Origin: CALLVY01 sp937899855
GTDB lineage: Bacteria; Bacteroidota; Bacteroidia; Chitinophagales; Saprospiraceae
Reading direction: 5' to 3'
DNA length: 59,762 nucleotides
Assembly (NCBI GenBank): GCA_039820405.1
Contig: JBCBQC010000033.1
Span: 1-59,762, forward strand
The notes beneath the pieces are model-generated. The model was not told where the DNA came from. It made no database searches and saw only the letters and a program-made list of their open reading frames with translations. Shown here piece after piece: positions 8,894 through 17,287 of the stretch (its first letter is position 1; every line of letters begins with the position of its first letter). A program made the translations under genes and the position numbers.

Positions 8894-10342
8894 ATGCAAG
8901 TTAGACAATTTTTTGGTGCTACCCGCGCGCTACTTGGTCTGGGAATGCTCGGTCTGGTAAGCGTATTGCACGCCCAGCGCTTGAGCACCAACGAGAATGG
9001 AGAGAAAATCGTCTTGTTTGACGACGGCTCCTGGCGCTATTACGATCCCGCCCAGGATGCGGAACTGGAGGAGGCCGTCCCGACGAACAACCGGCCTCCA
9101 CTGGAGGAAGCGGTGAGCCCCGAGGCTGCCGAAAACCCCTTGGTCAACCCACCGGGGGGAACAGTGGGCCAGTCGAAAAAGCGGACCAAAAAGAACCGGT
9201 CGGGAAAAGCGGACGGAAAAGCGGATAAAGCAGCGGCGAAAGCGGCTAAAAAAGCCCGCAAGGAGGCCGCCAAGCTGGCCAAGGCCGACCCGGATAAAAA
9301 GCAAAAGAAACCCGGCAAGAAAACGGTAAAAACCAAGGTGGCCAAGTCCTCCCCCAACAAAGCATCCCGTACCGAAGACCCCCAAGCCCAGCAGCGATCC
9401 GATGAATTGGCGCGTCAGCGGGCCGCTCGGGCCGCCGCCGCGGTGGTGGAGAGGGAACGGGCCCTGGAAGACCTCTCACTCGACCGTGTATTTTTGGAGG
9501 AAGAGCTCCGGCAGGCCTACGCCAGCCTAGAGTCTACCGACGAGGATATTGCGGCGATTGAAGCCAAATTGCGGGCCGCGCGGGAGCAAGAGGAAGGGGC
9601 TCGGGAGGCTTACAAAGCGGCGCTGGACGAATCGAAGGAATACGAGCGCCTGGTCAACATGCCTTACGAAAAACGGGAAAAACTCCTGGCCAAGCGCGCC
9701 GCCAGCGATCCCCGCCAGGCGGCACTGGATGGCGGCGACTTGACCGCCTCCCCCGAACAGCCGATCAGCAAGGAGGCGCAAAAAGTCGCCGACGAGATCC
9801 GGGGCAAACGCCTGGCTACCGACGTCATGGTTTATCCCCCCTCCGCCCCCTGCAAAGTCGACTTCGACGGAATCGACGAATTTACCGGCAAGCCTCGCCG
9901 CGACCTGTCCCCGACCGAATTCTTTAGCTACACCAACGCCCAAATGCGGGACTTTTTTAAAGAAAAAGATTTTATCCAGTGCTCCGGCGCCCTCTCCGCG
10001 GTGGGCAACAGCGTCTTCCTCCTGTCACTCGACCTGGAAGTCGCCTCCCAAAATGCCCAACGCGATTACGGATTTATCGAAAAAGGCAGCATCCTCACCG
10101 TCAAATTTATCGACGGTAGTACCGTGCGCATCCCCAACCGCCGGACCGACATGGGTACCCTCAACCCCCTCGAAAAATCGGTGATCTACAAACCCCAGTA
10201 CAGCATCAGTGCGGCCCAGGCCAAGGAGATGAGTGAGGGGGAAGTGGATAAAATCCGAATCGTATGGAGTTCGGGCTACGAAGACTACGAAGTGTACGAA
10301 CTCGATTTTTTCATCAATCAATTTCGCTGTTTAGCGGAGTAA
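8894..10342 (+). CDS. secreted Lys/Ala-rich protein of unknown function
   Basis: A 482-residue protein with a signal peptide (cleavage near VLHAQ, residue 28). The layout is: a short N-terminal motif with VLFDDGSWRYYD (about 37-53); a proline-rich linker; a histone-H1-like low-complexity stretch rich in Lys and Ala (about 95-155); a charged coiled coil (about 165-260); and a globular C-terminal domain (about 310-482) with Cys residues near 320, 365 and 479 that may pair. The early DDGSWRYY motif is a known small element of exported Bacteroidota proteins. Function is unknown. The gene ends 20 bases before miaE, so the two may share a transcript although they seem unrelated in role. Confidence 0.8.
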   Translation: MQVRQFFGATRALLGLGMLGLVSVLHAQRLSTNENGEKIVLFDDGSWRYYDPAQDAELEEAVPTNNRPPLEEAVSPEAAENPLVNPPGGTVGQSKKRTKKNRSGKADGKADKAAAKAAKKARKEAAKLAKADPDKKQKKPGKKTVKTKVAKSSPNKASRTEDPQAQQRSDELARQRAARAAAAVVERERALEDLSLDRVFLEEELRQAYASLESTDEDIAAIEAKLRAAREQEEGAREAYKAALDESKEYERLVNMPYEKREKLLAKRAASDPRQAALDGGDLTASPEQPISKEAQKVADEIRGKRLATDVMVYPPSAPCKVDFDGIDEFTGKPRRDLSPTEFFSYTNAQMRDFFKEKDFIQCSGALSAVGNSVFLLSLDLEVASQNAQRDYGFIEKGSILTVKFIDGSTVRIPNRRTDMGTLNPLEKSVIYKPQYSISAAQAKEMSEGEVDKIRIVWSSGYEDYEVYELDFFINQFRCLAE

Positions 10343-10362
10343 ACTAAGAACGACAGCACAAC

Positions 10363-10944
10363 ATGTTAGGATTACAACTTCCAACCGACCCCCGCTGGGT
10401 CAAAATTGCCGAAAAAGACCTCGAAGAGATTCTGACCGATCACGCCTACTGCGAGCAAAAAGCGGCCACCTCTTGCATCTCCTTGATCCAACAATATCCC
10501 GAACGCAACGAAATGGTAAAGGCCCTGGCTCCCATCGTGACCGAAGAATGGGGCCACTTCCGCCTGGTGCTCCAGGAGTTGGAAAAACGCGAACTCCAGC
10601 TGGGGTCCCAACGCAAGGACGAGTACGTCAATGCCCTGCTCAAATTCCAGAAAAAGGACGGCAGTCGCGAAGACCGCCTGGTCGAACGCCTCCTGGTTTG
10701 CGCCCTCATCGAGGCCCGCAGCTGTGAACGCTTCCGCCTCCTCTCCCTACACATCAACGATCCCGCCCTCCGCGATTTTTACCACAAATTTATGGTCGCC
10801 GAAGCCGGGCACTACCGCCTTTTCATCGACCTGGCCAAGCGGTACGGGAATCCCGAAAAAGTCAAGGTACGTTGGCAGGAATACCTGGCGCACGAGGCCA
10901 CCATCATGGACAACCTCGAACTCCGCGGTGATCGGATGCACTGA
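10363..10944 (+). CDS. miaE: tRNA-(ms2io6A)-hydroxylase MiaE
   Basis: Diiron monooxygenase that hydroxylates 2-methylthio-N6-isopentenyladenosine at position 37 of tRNAs reading U-initial codons, in the cytoplasm with O2. At 193 residues it is the normal length for the family. The ferritin-like four-helix bundle carries the metal ligands: Glu in TDHAYCEQKAA, EEWGHF (about 62-67), EARSCERFR (about 112-120) and EAGHY (about 146-150). The ATG at 10363 gives the typical N-terminus (LGLQLPTDPRWVKIAEKDLEEILTDH). It needs prior modification by MiaA and MiaB, which are not in this window. Confidence 0.94.
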   Translation: MLGLQLPTDPRWVKIAEKDLEEILTDHAYCEQKAATSCISLIQQYPERNEMVKALAPIVTEEWGHFRLVLQELEKRELQLGSQRKDEYVNALLKFQKKDGSREDRLVERLLVCALIEARSCERFRLLSLHINDPALRDFYHKFMVAEAGHYRLFIDLAKRYGNPEKVKVRWQEYLAHEATIMDNLELRGDRMH

Positions 10945-11029
10945 TAGCGTGTCGTCGGTGTTTACCGGGCTTTACGTTTGATTTCTAGGGTATTTTCCTT
11001 AGTTTCCGTTTTCACTAAAGGTATAAAGT

Positions 11030-12229
11030 ATGAAACGGATCTTACCCTCACTGTTTTTTCTATTGCTGATGAATACGCTCAGCGGACAAATTCGCTTCGA
11101 GCCCGGTTACTTGCTGACCAACGAGGGCGAGCGTATCGAATGCCTCATCAAGAATGTCGAATGGAAAAGTAATCCCACCAAATTTAAATACCAGCTACGG
11201 GAAGGTGGCGAGACCAAATGGGGCGATTTGGAGTCCGTACGTGAATTTGGTATTGGGGAAAGCATCAAGTACCGTCGCTTTACGGTCGCCATCGATCGCT
11301 CCTCGGACCAGCAAAAACACCTCTCGGAGCTGCGGGAACCTCAATTTAAGGAGGAAACCTTATTCTTAAAATTACTCGTAGCCGGAAGTCTGGATCTGTA
11401 CTATTACGAGGAGGGAGAGTTGCGACGGCTCTTTATCCATCAAAGTCCAGTACCACCGGAGCAGTTGGTGTACAAACGCTTTTACACCGGGCCGGAGAAG
11501 GTGGGGCACAACCATTATTTTCGCCGTCAGTTACTGGATAAATTGAAGTGTCCAGAAATTCCCAGTACTAAAATCCTGAGCCTAGAGTACCAGGCCGACG
11601 ATGTGGTCGAACTGCTTTTGGACTACGAACGCTGTCTCGGGACAAATTACACGGACTACCATTCCCAACGCACCCGCCCCCAGTTCTTTTTGTCCCTCCG
11701 ACCGGGTTGGGGGCAGGCCTCGCTCGAAGTCATTGATCGAGCCACCAACCTCTCCCGGCTTAATTATCCCCGGAGTAGCAGCCTGCGCCTAGGTATTGAA
11801 CTGGAAATGGTCCTCGCGGTCAACCAAAGAAGGTGGGCCCTCTTGTTTGAGCCCAATTTTCGGACCTACCGCAACACCACTCAGCGTTTTGGAGAGGAAG
11901 TAGTCGTGGATTATCAATCCCTGGAGCTGCCCATCGGTTTGCGCCATTACCTTTTTCTAAACTCCAAGGCCAAAATATTCGTCAATGCCTCCGGTGCGGT
12001 AGATCTTCCAATTGATGGGATCATCGATTACCAAATCCAGGGCGCTGATTTATCGCTGTCCTCTTACCTGAATCTGCTGTTTGGCGTGGGCTTTGACTTT
12101 GATCATCGCCTGCGCGGAGAATTGCGCTACGGGACCAATCGAAATGTATTATCGGGCTACGACCTCCTGCTCGCCAAATACCGGTCTTTCCAATTGATTT
12201 TGGGCTATACCTTCGGCCTGCGAAAATAA
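11030..12229 (+). CDS. outer membrane beta-barrel protein (PorT-like), unknown role
   Basis: A 399-residue exported protein with signal peptide (MKRILPSLFFLLLMNTLSGQ). The N-terminal half (about 21-200) is a beta-rich periplasmic-type domain starting GYLLTNEGERIECLIKNVEW. The second half shows alternating strands ending in aromatics (FFLSLRPGWGQASLE, LGIELEMVLAVNQRRWALLFEP, LELPIGLRHYLFL, FQLILGYTFGLRK), as expected for an eight-stranded outer membrane barrel with a C-terminal closing strand. This two-part architecture is common in Bacteroidota; the ligand is unknown. A TACGTTTG box at 10973-10980 lies about 50 bases upstream of the start and may be its -7 element. Confidence 0.82.
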   Translation: MKRILPSLFFLLLMNTLSGQIRFEPGYLLTNEGERIECLIKNVEWKSNPTKFKYQLREGGETKWGDLESVREFGIGESIKYRRFTVAIDRSSDQQKHLSELREPQFKEETLFLKLLVAGSLDLYYYEEGELRRLFIHQSPVPPEQLVYKRFYTGPEKVGHNHYFRRQLLDKLKCPEIPSTKILSLEYQADDVVELLLDYERCLGTNYTDYHSQRTRPQFFLSLRPGWGQASLEVIDRATNLSRLNYPRSSSLRLGIELEMVLAVNQRRWALLFEPNFRTYRNTTQRFGEEVVVDYQSLELPIGLRHYLFLNSKAKIFVNASGAVDLPIDGIIDYQIQGADLSLSSYLNLLFGVGFDFDHRLRGELRYGTNRNVLSGYDLLLAKYRSFQLILGYTFGLRK

Positions 12230-12246
12230 AGGGCGATTCCCCTTTA
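12227..12246. terminator. weak stem-loop between convergent genes
   Basis: TAAAGGG (12227-12233) pairs with CCCTTTA (12240-12246) over a 6-base loop and includes the stop codon of the barrel gene. It is followed by ATTT, so it is at best a weak bidirectional terminator for the barrel gene and the hydrolase facing it. Confidence 0.35.
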
Positions 12247-12254
12247 ATTTATGC

Positions 12255-12893
12255 CTAGGCAAACTGAAGCAGCGCCGCTTCCTCCACCCGGTGCTTGCCC
12301 GCAAAGGTATGGTGGGTAAACCGCAGGCCATTGTCCCGCTCAAAGCCCAATTGCCAATTCCGCCGTTCCTCCGTCAGCAAGGGGTCCTGCAGGCCGTACA
12401 CGAAGTGCAATTCCCCCGCGTTTAAGTATTCCGCCAGCGGTCGAAAGTCCAAATCGTCGGGCAACAAGCCCGCCCAGAGTAGGAGCCGGTCAAAACGCGG
12501 TTGGAGGCGGTGAAGCCACCGGCACTGGGTAGCCGTGCCCTGCGAAAAACCCAGCAGCGTGATTTGTACGTCCGGGGCAAATTGGGGGAGGTAGTGGTCG
12601 TAAAGCCCCTGTAAATACTGGCAATAATCGGCAATTTCGTCGAGGCGATCCTTGCTCGTCATCCAGGAGGCGACGACCGGACCGACAAAGCCGCCCCAGT
12701 AAAAGCGGGAGAGGCCTTCCGGGGCCAGGATAAAGGTATCCGCAGCCTCCAAGGCCCGAAAACGTTCCAAAAAGGTACTGGCCAACTGGCCATAACCGTG
12801 GCAAACAATCCAGAATTTTTTGATGTGGGGACCCGCTTGTCCTAGGGTGTAGTAGTGAGCGGTTTTTTCAATCTTGATGTGGTGGGCTTCCAT
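12255..12893 (-). CDS. alpha/beta hydrolase, phospholipase/carboxylesterase type
   Basis: Predicted cytoplasmic serine esterase of 212 residues. The oxyanion motif is CHGYGQ (31-36), the nucleophile elbow LLGFSQGTATQ (Ser117), the acid in FVYGLQDPLL (about 168) and the histidine in FAGKHRVEEAAL (about 200). The overall spacing fits the short carboxylesterase/phospholipase family. No signal peptide is present. It shares direction with the hypothetical gene upstream (start 13817, gap 21 bases), suggesting a two-gene unit. Substrate unknown. Confidence 0.88.
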   Translation of the reverse strand: MEAHHIKIEKTAHYYTLGQAGPHIKKFWIVCHGYGQLASTFLERFRALEAADTFILAPEGLSRFYWGGFVGPVVASWMTSKDRLDEIADYCQYLQGLYDHYLPQFAPDVQITLLGFSQGTATQCRWLHRLQPRFDRLLLWAGLLPDDLDFRPLAEYLNAGELHFVYGLQDPLLTEERRNWQLGFERDNGLRFTHHTFAGKHRVEEAALLQFA

Positions 12894-12914
12894 GCCCCAA
12901 AAGTACGGCGCTCT

Positions 12915-13817
12915 TTACTCATTGCCAAACACATCCCTTTTCTTCCCCGATCCGAGAATGGGCTGGGGGCGGGGGGCACTGTCCAAGACCTCGTGAAAGA
13001 GCTTTTCTTCGTAAACCCACCAGCCGCGCTTTTTGTCGTAGCGGTAGCCCTCGTAGGTCCCATCCGGGATCAAACTCATGCCCCTACCGTCGGGGCGGCG
13101 AATACTGGCCATGTGGTCGAGAATGAGGACTTCCAAGTCGGGATCGTAATTGCAGCGGATGGACGAAGCGGCGGAATATTCCCGCACCAGTCGATTCTGG
13201 GTGATGGGGCCACGGCCTTCTTCCAGGGTGGCAAATACCGGTGCTCCAAATACCGGCTGCCCCTCCCGAAAAGACAGGACATCCACAATCTTGCGTTTGT
13301 CAAAAAAGTGGTAGCCATCGTAGCCAAAGAGAAGGTATTTGGGCCCCTCGGGCGTATCAAAGGCCTGGATGTTGTAGTACACCACGCCGTACCAGGACTC
13401 GGGGTCCAGGATATCGAACTCCGCATCGTAGGCCCGTTCGGAGGCATCCCGCAAGGGAATCAGCTGGCGTTCGTCGGCGCGGGTTTGGAGGGCGCCGTAG
13501 TAGCGGTATTCCTCGGGGTTGACGTAGAGTTGCCAGGTGAAAATACGGAAACTGCTGTCGGCGGGATACTGGATGGATACTTCGCGGAGCGAGTCGAAAC
13601 GGTAGCGAAAGGACTGGGGGCTGTCGAGCAATTGCTGGAGTTGGGGAAGAATGGCTTCGGCGGCGGCGGTACGTTGGGCTTTGGCGGTATCCCGGAGGAG
13701 GGTCCGCGCGGTTTGGACGATTTCCTGCTCCCGATGAAAGCGGGTGGAATCCGTTTGGGCCTGACCAGAGAGGCTCGCTCCGAAGACGAACAGCAAGAGG
13801 TGAACAACTTTTTTCAT
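12915..13817 (-). CDS. conserved secreted protein of unknown function
   Basis: A 300-residue protein with a signal peptide (MKKVVHLLLFVFGASLSGQA). A helical stretch follows (about 25-85), then a predominantly beta C-terminal region with several aromatic motifs: SSFRIFTWQLYV, WYGVVYYNIQAF, YLLFGYDGYHFFDKRKIVDVLSF, LEVLILDHM and PDGTYEGYRYDKKRGWWVYEEKLF. This pattern recurs in Bacteroidota exported hypotheticals of unknown role. Two Cys are absent from the mature part except one in IRCNYD. Probably co-transcribed with the hydrolase downstream. Confidence 0.8.
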   Translation of the reverse strand: MKKVVHLLLFVFGASLSGQAQTDSTRFHREQEIVQTARTLLRDTAKAQRTAAAEAILPQLQQLLDSPQSFRYRFDSLREVSIQYPADSSFRIFTWQLYVNPEEYRYYGALQTRADERQLIPLRDASERAYDAEFDILDPESWYGVVYYNIQAFDTPEGPKYLLFGYDGYHFFDKRKIVDVLSFREGQPVFGAPVFATLEEGRGPITQNRLVREYSAASSIRCNYDPDLEVLILDHMASIRRPDGRGMSLIPDGTYEGYRYDKKRGWWVYEEKLFHEVLDSAPRPQPILGSGKKRDVFGNE

Positions 13818-13939
13818 AGAGAATCTTTCCGTTTTTACTCGAACTCTTTAGGAACGGCGAATTGTGGCACGAAATTGTGGGGCACAATGTCGGTTTTCCC
13901 CCCGAATTTGTATGGCCATCCCGTGAAAAATCGTCCGAT

Positions 13940-14296
13940 ATGGAAAACCGTCTACCACAATTTTTATTCCTCTTCCCCTTTTTGTTCCTGAGTACCACGC
14001 TTGCTGCGCAGCTCCACAGCAATTTCTACTTCGAACTGACGCCGGGGCCACCGAGCTTTGAGGCGCCGCTGACCGTCAATTTCGTCAACGCCAGTCGGAC
14101 GGAGGGGGAGACGCGTTACAGTTGGCAAATTGAAGGGCGGGAGTTTTCTACGGAATTGGATCCCCGGTGGACCTTTCGGGAAGCGGGGAAGTACCGCGTT
14201 TGTCTGACCCTTGATAATCGCGAGGCCCAGCACGAACAATGCCAGCTCATCGAGGTGTTCGCACCGCGGAGTGGGGTGGTCGCCTTAGACGACTGA
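13940..14296 (+). CDS. small secreted PKD-domain protein
   Basis: 118 residues: a signal peptide (MENRLPQFLFLFPFLFLSTTLAAQ) and a single PKD/immunoglobulin-like domain (about 33-105) recognised from GPPSFEAPLTVNFVNASR, then YSWQIEGREF, then WTFREAGKYRVCLTLDN. Such domains mediate protein or carbohydrate contacts outside the cell. The frame is open from 13862, but only the ATG at 13940 yields the signal peptide. Two cysteines (KYRVCLTL and EQCQL) could form a disulfide. There is no T9SS sorting tail and no partner gene in the same direction. Confidence 0.78.
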   Translation: MENRLPQFLFLFPFLFLSTTLAAQLHSNFYFELTPGPPSFEAPLTVNFVNASRTEGETRYSWQIEGREFSTELDPRWTFREAGKYRVCLTLDNREAQHEQCQLIEVFAPRSGVVALDD

Positions 14297-14306
14297 TTGG
14301 CGGCCC

Positions 14307-14328
14307 AGTGACGGCCTAGTGACGGCCT
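14307..14328. repeat. tandem 11-bp repeat over a stop codon
   Basis: AGTGACGGCCT is present twice in tandem at 14307-14317 and 14318-14328, followed by a degraded third copy (AGTGGCGACG). The second copy runs into the stop codon of the VWA gene on the minus strand. Confidence 0.7.
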
Positions 14329-15424
14329 AGTGGCGACGCCGTTTGTTGTTTTTGTAATCCATAAAAATGAATTCCCCAAGTCCTTGTAGGCTACTGTAAA
14401 AGGCCTTGCCGTTGTTGGCGGTAGTGAATTGGTCGACAAAACGCACCAGATAGGGATCGCGGGCGATCATAAAGGTGGTAATGGGGATGTCCAACTTGCG
14501 GCAGCGCGTGGCCAGATTGAGCGTCCGGCTCAAAATCTTCCGGTCCAAGCCAAAACTATTCTTGTAGTACTTCTTTCCCTTTTTGATACAAGTCGGCTTA
14601 CCATCGGTAATCATAAAAATCTGCTTGTTGGGATTTCGACGCCGGCGGAGTAGGTCCATGGCGAGTTCGAGCCCAGCTACCGTATTGGTGTGGTAGGGCC
14701 CCACTTGCAGGTAGGGGAGGTCTTTGATTTCGATCTGCCAGGCATCGTTGCCAAAGACGATGATGTCGAGGGTATCTTTGGGATAGCGGGTGGTGATCAA
14801 CTCGGCCAGGGCCATGGCGACCTTCTTGGCGGGGGTGATGCGGTCTTCCCCGTAGAGGATCATCGAGTGGGAAATGTCGATCATCAGCACGGTACTCATC
14901 TGGCTTTGGTAGTAGGTCTCCCGTACTTCGAGGTCCTGATGGGTGAGGCGAAATTCATCGATACCGTGGTTGATCTGGGCATTGCGGAGCGATTCGGAAA
15001 CGGCCAGGTTTTCGACGCTGTCCCCAAATTCGTAGGGGCGCCGATCGCTGGTGTATTCGTCGCCCTTACCGATGGAGCCCGTCCGGTGCTGGCCTTTTTT
15101 GGCCTTCTTCAACTGACCAAAGACGTCTTCCAGCGCCTTTTGCCGGATTTCAATTTCCATCTTGGCCGTGGGCACAAAACCTGGATTGTCGCTATCCTGC
15201 TGTTGAATGTATCCCTTGTCGATCAAGTCCTGGATGAAATCTGCCATCCCGTAGTTTTCGTCGGTCAGGTTGTATTCCTTATCCAGTTCGGTCAGCCACG
15301 ACAGGGCCTCACTGACGTCCCCGGAGGTGTGGACGAGCAGTTCTTGAAAAAGTTTGAGTAATTTATCGAAGGTCGATCCCCCGTTGGGATCGGGTACGAA
15401 TTCGGAGAAACGCCAACCAAGCAT
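14327..15424 (-). CDS. VWA domain protein (magnesium chelatase/CoxE-like)
   Basis: A 365-residue cytoplasmic protein. The N-terminal 170 residues are helical and basic; the C-terminal von Willebrand A domain has a complete metal-binding MIDAS (DISHS, 183-187), a second motif at TNTV and the Asp in FMITDGKPT. Proteins of this shape usually work with a MoxR or magnesium-chelatase-like AAA+ ATPase, acting as metal-dependent adaptors. No such ATPase is adjacent here, so the partner must be elsewhere. No signal peptide. It is followed upstream by the redox protein gene in the same direction, 18 bases away, so they may be co-transcribed. Confidence 0.88.
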   Translation of the reverse strand: MLGWRFSEFVPDPNGGSTFDKLLKLFQELLVHTSGDVSEALSWLTELDKEYNLTDENYGMADFIQDLIDKGYIQQQDSDNPGFVPTAKMEIEIRQKALEDVFGQLKKAKKGQHRTGSIGKGDEYTSDRRPYEFGDSVENLAVSESLRNAQINHGIDEFRLTHQDLEVRETYYQSQMSTVLMIDISHSMILYGEDRITPAKKVAMALAELITTRYPKDTLDIIVFGNDAWQIEIKDLPYLQVGPYHTNTVAGLELAMDLLRRRRNPNKQIFMITDGKPTCIKKGKKYYKNSFGLDRKILSRTLNLATRCRKLDIPITTFMIARDPYLVRFVDQFTTANNGKAFYSSLQGLGEFIFMDYKNNKRRRH

Positions 15425-15442
15425 GAGCGGTAAATTTTGCGG

Positions 15443-15994
15443 TTAACCCGTCGCCTGCCGTGGAGTACAGCAGCTAACGATTTGTTGATAATCGGGGCGA
15501 TCCGAGGCGTGGCGGTGGATGTAGGTATTGAGAATTTCTCCCTGTTGGATGAGGAAAATTCCGGGCATCTGCGTAGAGTCTCCCAACTCCTCGGCCAACT
15601 CCAATTGATGGCCCTCCTTGCGGGCGCTGTAGCCGCGAATCCAAGTTCGGAGACCGTACAATTGGGAGATGCTCCCCTTCATCAAACCAAATGCCGCGTA
15701 GAAAGTTTTCTGTGGATTGCTCACGTGCCAAGTTCCCCCCAAACCGTAGCGTTGGAAATAGTTTTCCGCCGTCTTGACTGGGGCCATGTGAACAAAGACG
15801 ATTTTGATGCCGTTCTGGTCGAAAAAGGACCGCAGCTGGGCCAGGTCGCTCAGTGCTTCCTTGCAAAAGACGCAGCCAAAATGGCGTAGGAAGACCACCA
15901 AGCAGGGCTGCTGATCGGATACATCCTTTAAGCTCTGGCCAGTGTTGCAAATCATCCTTCTGGTCACCTCCAGATTTACGGCAGTATGCGGCAT
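15443..15994 (-). CDS. peroxiredoxin-like/AhpC-TSA_2 thioredoxin-fold protein
   Basis: 183 residues of thioredoxin fold. The active-site motif is FLRHFGCVFCKEAL (CxxC at about 41-44), followed by LRSFFDQNGIKIVFVHMAP and a C-terminal strand pair around GIFLIQQGEILNTYIHRHASDRPDY. This layout fits the AhpC-TSA_2 (SelL-related) group, thought to be thiol peroxidases or disulfide reductases. A Cys pair near the C-terminus (SCC) could be a resolving site. No signal peptide, so cytoplasmic. It lies between the malate dehydrogenase terminator and the VWA gene on the same strand. Confidence 0.82.
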   Translation of the reverse strand: MPHTAVNLEVTRRMICNTGQSLKDVSDQQPCLVVFLRHFGCVFCKEALSDLAQLRSFFDQNGIKIVFVHMAPVKTAENYFQRYGLGGTWHVSNPQKTFYAAFGLMKGSISQLYGLRTWIRGYSARKEGHQLELAEELGDSTQMPGIFLIQQGEILNTYIHRHASDRPDYQQIVSCCTPRQATG

Positions 15995-16063
15995 AATCGT
16001 ATGGCTTTACTTTATTCTAGCGAAATTGTAACAAGTATCCCCGTTGATTGTTGAACAAGATAC

Positions 16064-16107
16064 AAAAAAAGGCATCTCGCGGCCAGTCCGCGAAATGCCT
16101 TTTTTTT
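16064..16107. terminator. rho-independent terminator after mdh
   Basis: A 12-bp stem with one mismatch (GGCATcTCGCGG at 16071-16082, CCGCGAaATGCC at 16088-16099) with A-run on the left and T-run on the right. On the minus strand it ends mdh before the redox gene; it could also work on the plus strand. Confidence 0.9.
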
Positions 16108-16127
16108 GATTATCGAGTACCTGCGAT

Positions 16128-17063
16128 TTAGCTGATGTTCATGTCCTCAAAAGTTTGGATGACCGTCCGGACGTGATCCGCCGATTTGTGGAGCAGCTTG
16201 GTCTCCGACTTATTCAGCTTCAGCTCCATGATTTCCTTGATTCCGGTGTTGCCCAGCTTTACGGGAACCCCGAGGAACAGATCGTTCAGACCGTACTGTC
16301 CGTTGAGCAAGGCACAGCAGGGAAAGATGCGGTTTTCGTCCTTCATGATCGACTCGACCATTTGGGCCGCTGCCGCCCCGGGGGCGTACCAGGCCGAGGT
16401 ACCCATCAAGCCCACCAGCTCGCCACCGCCTTTTTTGGTGCGTTCAACGATGCCCTTGAGGGTGTCCTTTTCGATCAGCTCGGTGACGGGAATTCCGGCC
16501 ACCGTGGTATAGCGGGGAAGGGGGACCATGGTATCGCCGTGGCCACCCATCAGTACGGCTTGCAAATCCTTGGGGCTACAGTCCAGCTCCGTGGCGAGGA
16601 AGGCGCGGTAGCGGGCCGTATCCAAAATACCAGCCATTCCAAAGACGCGGCTCGAATCAAAACCGGAGGCCTGGTAAGCGGCGTAGGTCATTACGTCGAG
16701 CGGATTGGACACGACGATGATGATGGCCTTCTTGGAGTACTTCTTAATCGACTTGGTAACCGAGGTGACGATATTGGCGTTGGTCGAGATCAGGTCGTCG
16801 CGCGACATACCGGGCTTGCGGGGTACGCCGGCCGTAATCACCACGATATCCGAACCCCGCGTGTCGCGGTAATCTTCGGTTCCCCTTAATTTGGTACTGT
16901 AATAATCGATGGGCGCTTGTTGCCAACTGTCCAATGCTTTACCACGGGCGAGGTCGCCATTGATGTCGAGCAAAACGACTTCGTTGACGATGTCTTTGTG
17001 GGCCAATACATTGGCCACGGTGGCGCCGACGTTACCGGCACCCACTACGGTTACTTTACTCAT
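16128..17063 (-). CDS. mdh: malate dehydrogenase (LDH-like type)
   Basis: NAD-dependent oxidation of malate to oxaloacetate in the TCA cycle, cytoplasm. 311 residues, the usual length. Rossmann motif VVGAGNVGA (6-14). The substrate loop is GVPRKPGMSRDDL with Arg82 and Arg88. The catalytic His is in MGGHGDTMVPL (His175), with the paired Asp in ILDTARYR. Arg at the position two before KPGM and the loop as a whole indicate malate rather than lactate. The ATG at 17063 gives the standard MSKVTVVGAGN start. Single gene with its own terminator. Confidence 0.97.
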   Translation of the reverse strand: MSKVTVVGAGNVGATVANVLAHKDIVNEVVLLDINGDLARGKALDSWQQAPIDYYSTKLRGTEDYRDTRGSDIVVITAGVPRKPGMSRDDLISTNANIVTSVTKSIKKYSKKAIIIVVSNPLDVMTYAAYQASGFDSSRVFGMAGILDTARYRAFLATELDCSPKDLQAVLMGGHGDTMVPLPRYTTVAGIPVTELIEKDTLKGIVERTKKGGGELVGLMGTSAWYAPGAAAAQMVESIMKDENRIFPCCALLNGQYGLNDLFLGVPVKLGNTGIKEIMELKLNKSETKLLHKSADHVRTVIQTFEDMNIS

Positions 17064-17256
17064 GACTGGAGGTGTTCTTTTTGATTAGAGCGAGATTTGG
17101 CTGAGGCACTTGCTCTGGATTTGATAATGATTTTATTTGCGGTTGATCTCAATTGAGATTGGCCACAAAAGTAATCGTTTTTTTCTAATTTTTTATCACG
17201 ACTTTACCCCCCTCGGAATTGACGGCTGAATGACGACGGCCCCCGTACAAATTTTG

Positions 17257-17264
17257 TAATTTTG
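17257..17264 (+). promoter_or_regulatory. Bacteroidota -7 box for the M43 protease gene
   Basis: TAATTTTG fits TAnnTTTG and lies 23 bases upstream of the start codon of the metalloprotease gene. No TTTG -33 element stands at the expected 19-21 base spacing, so the prediction is moderate. Confidence 0.35.
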
Positions 17265-17287
17265 AAGGCTCACCAAAGGCTCGTTTC

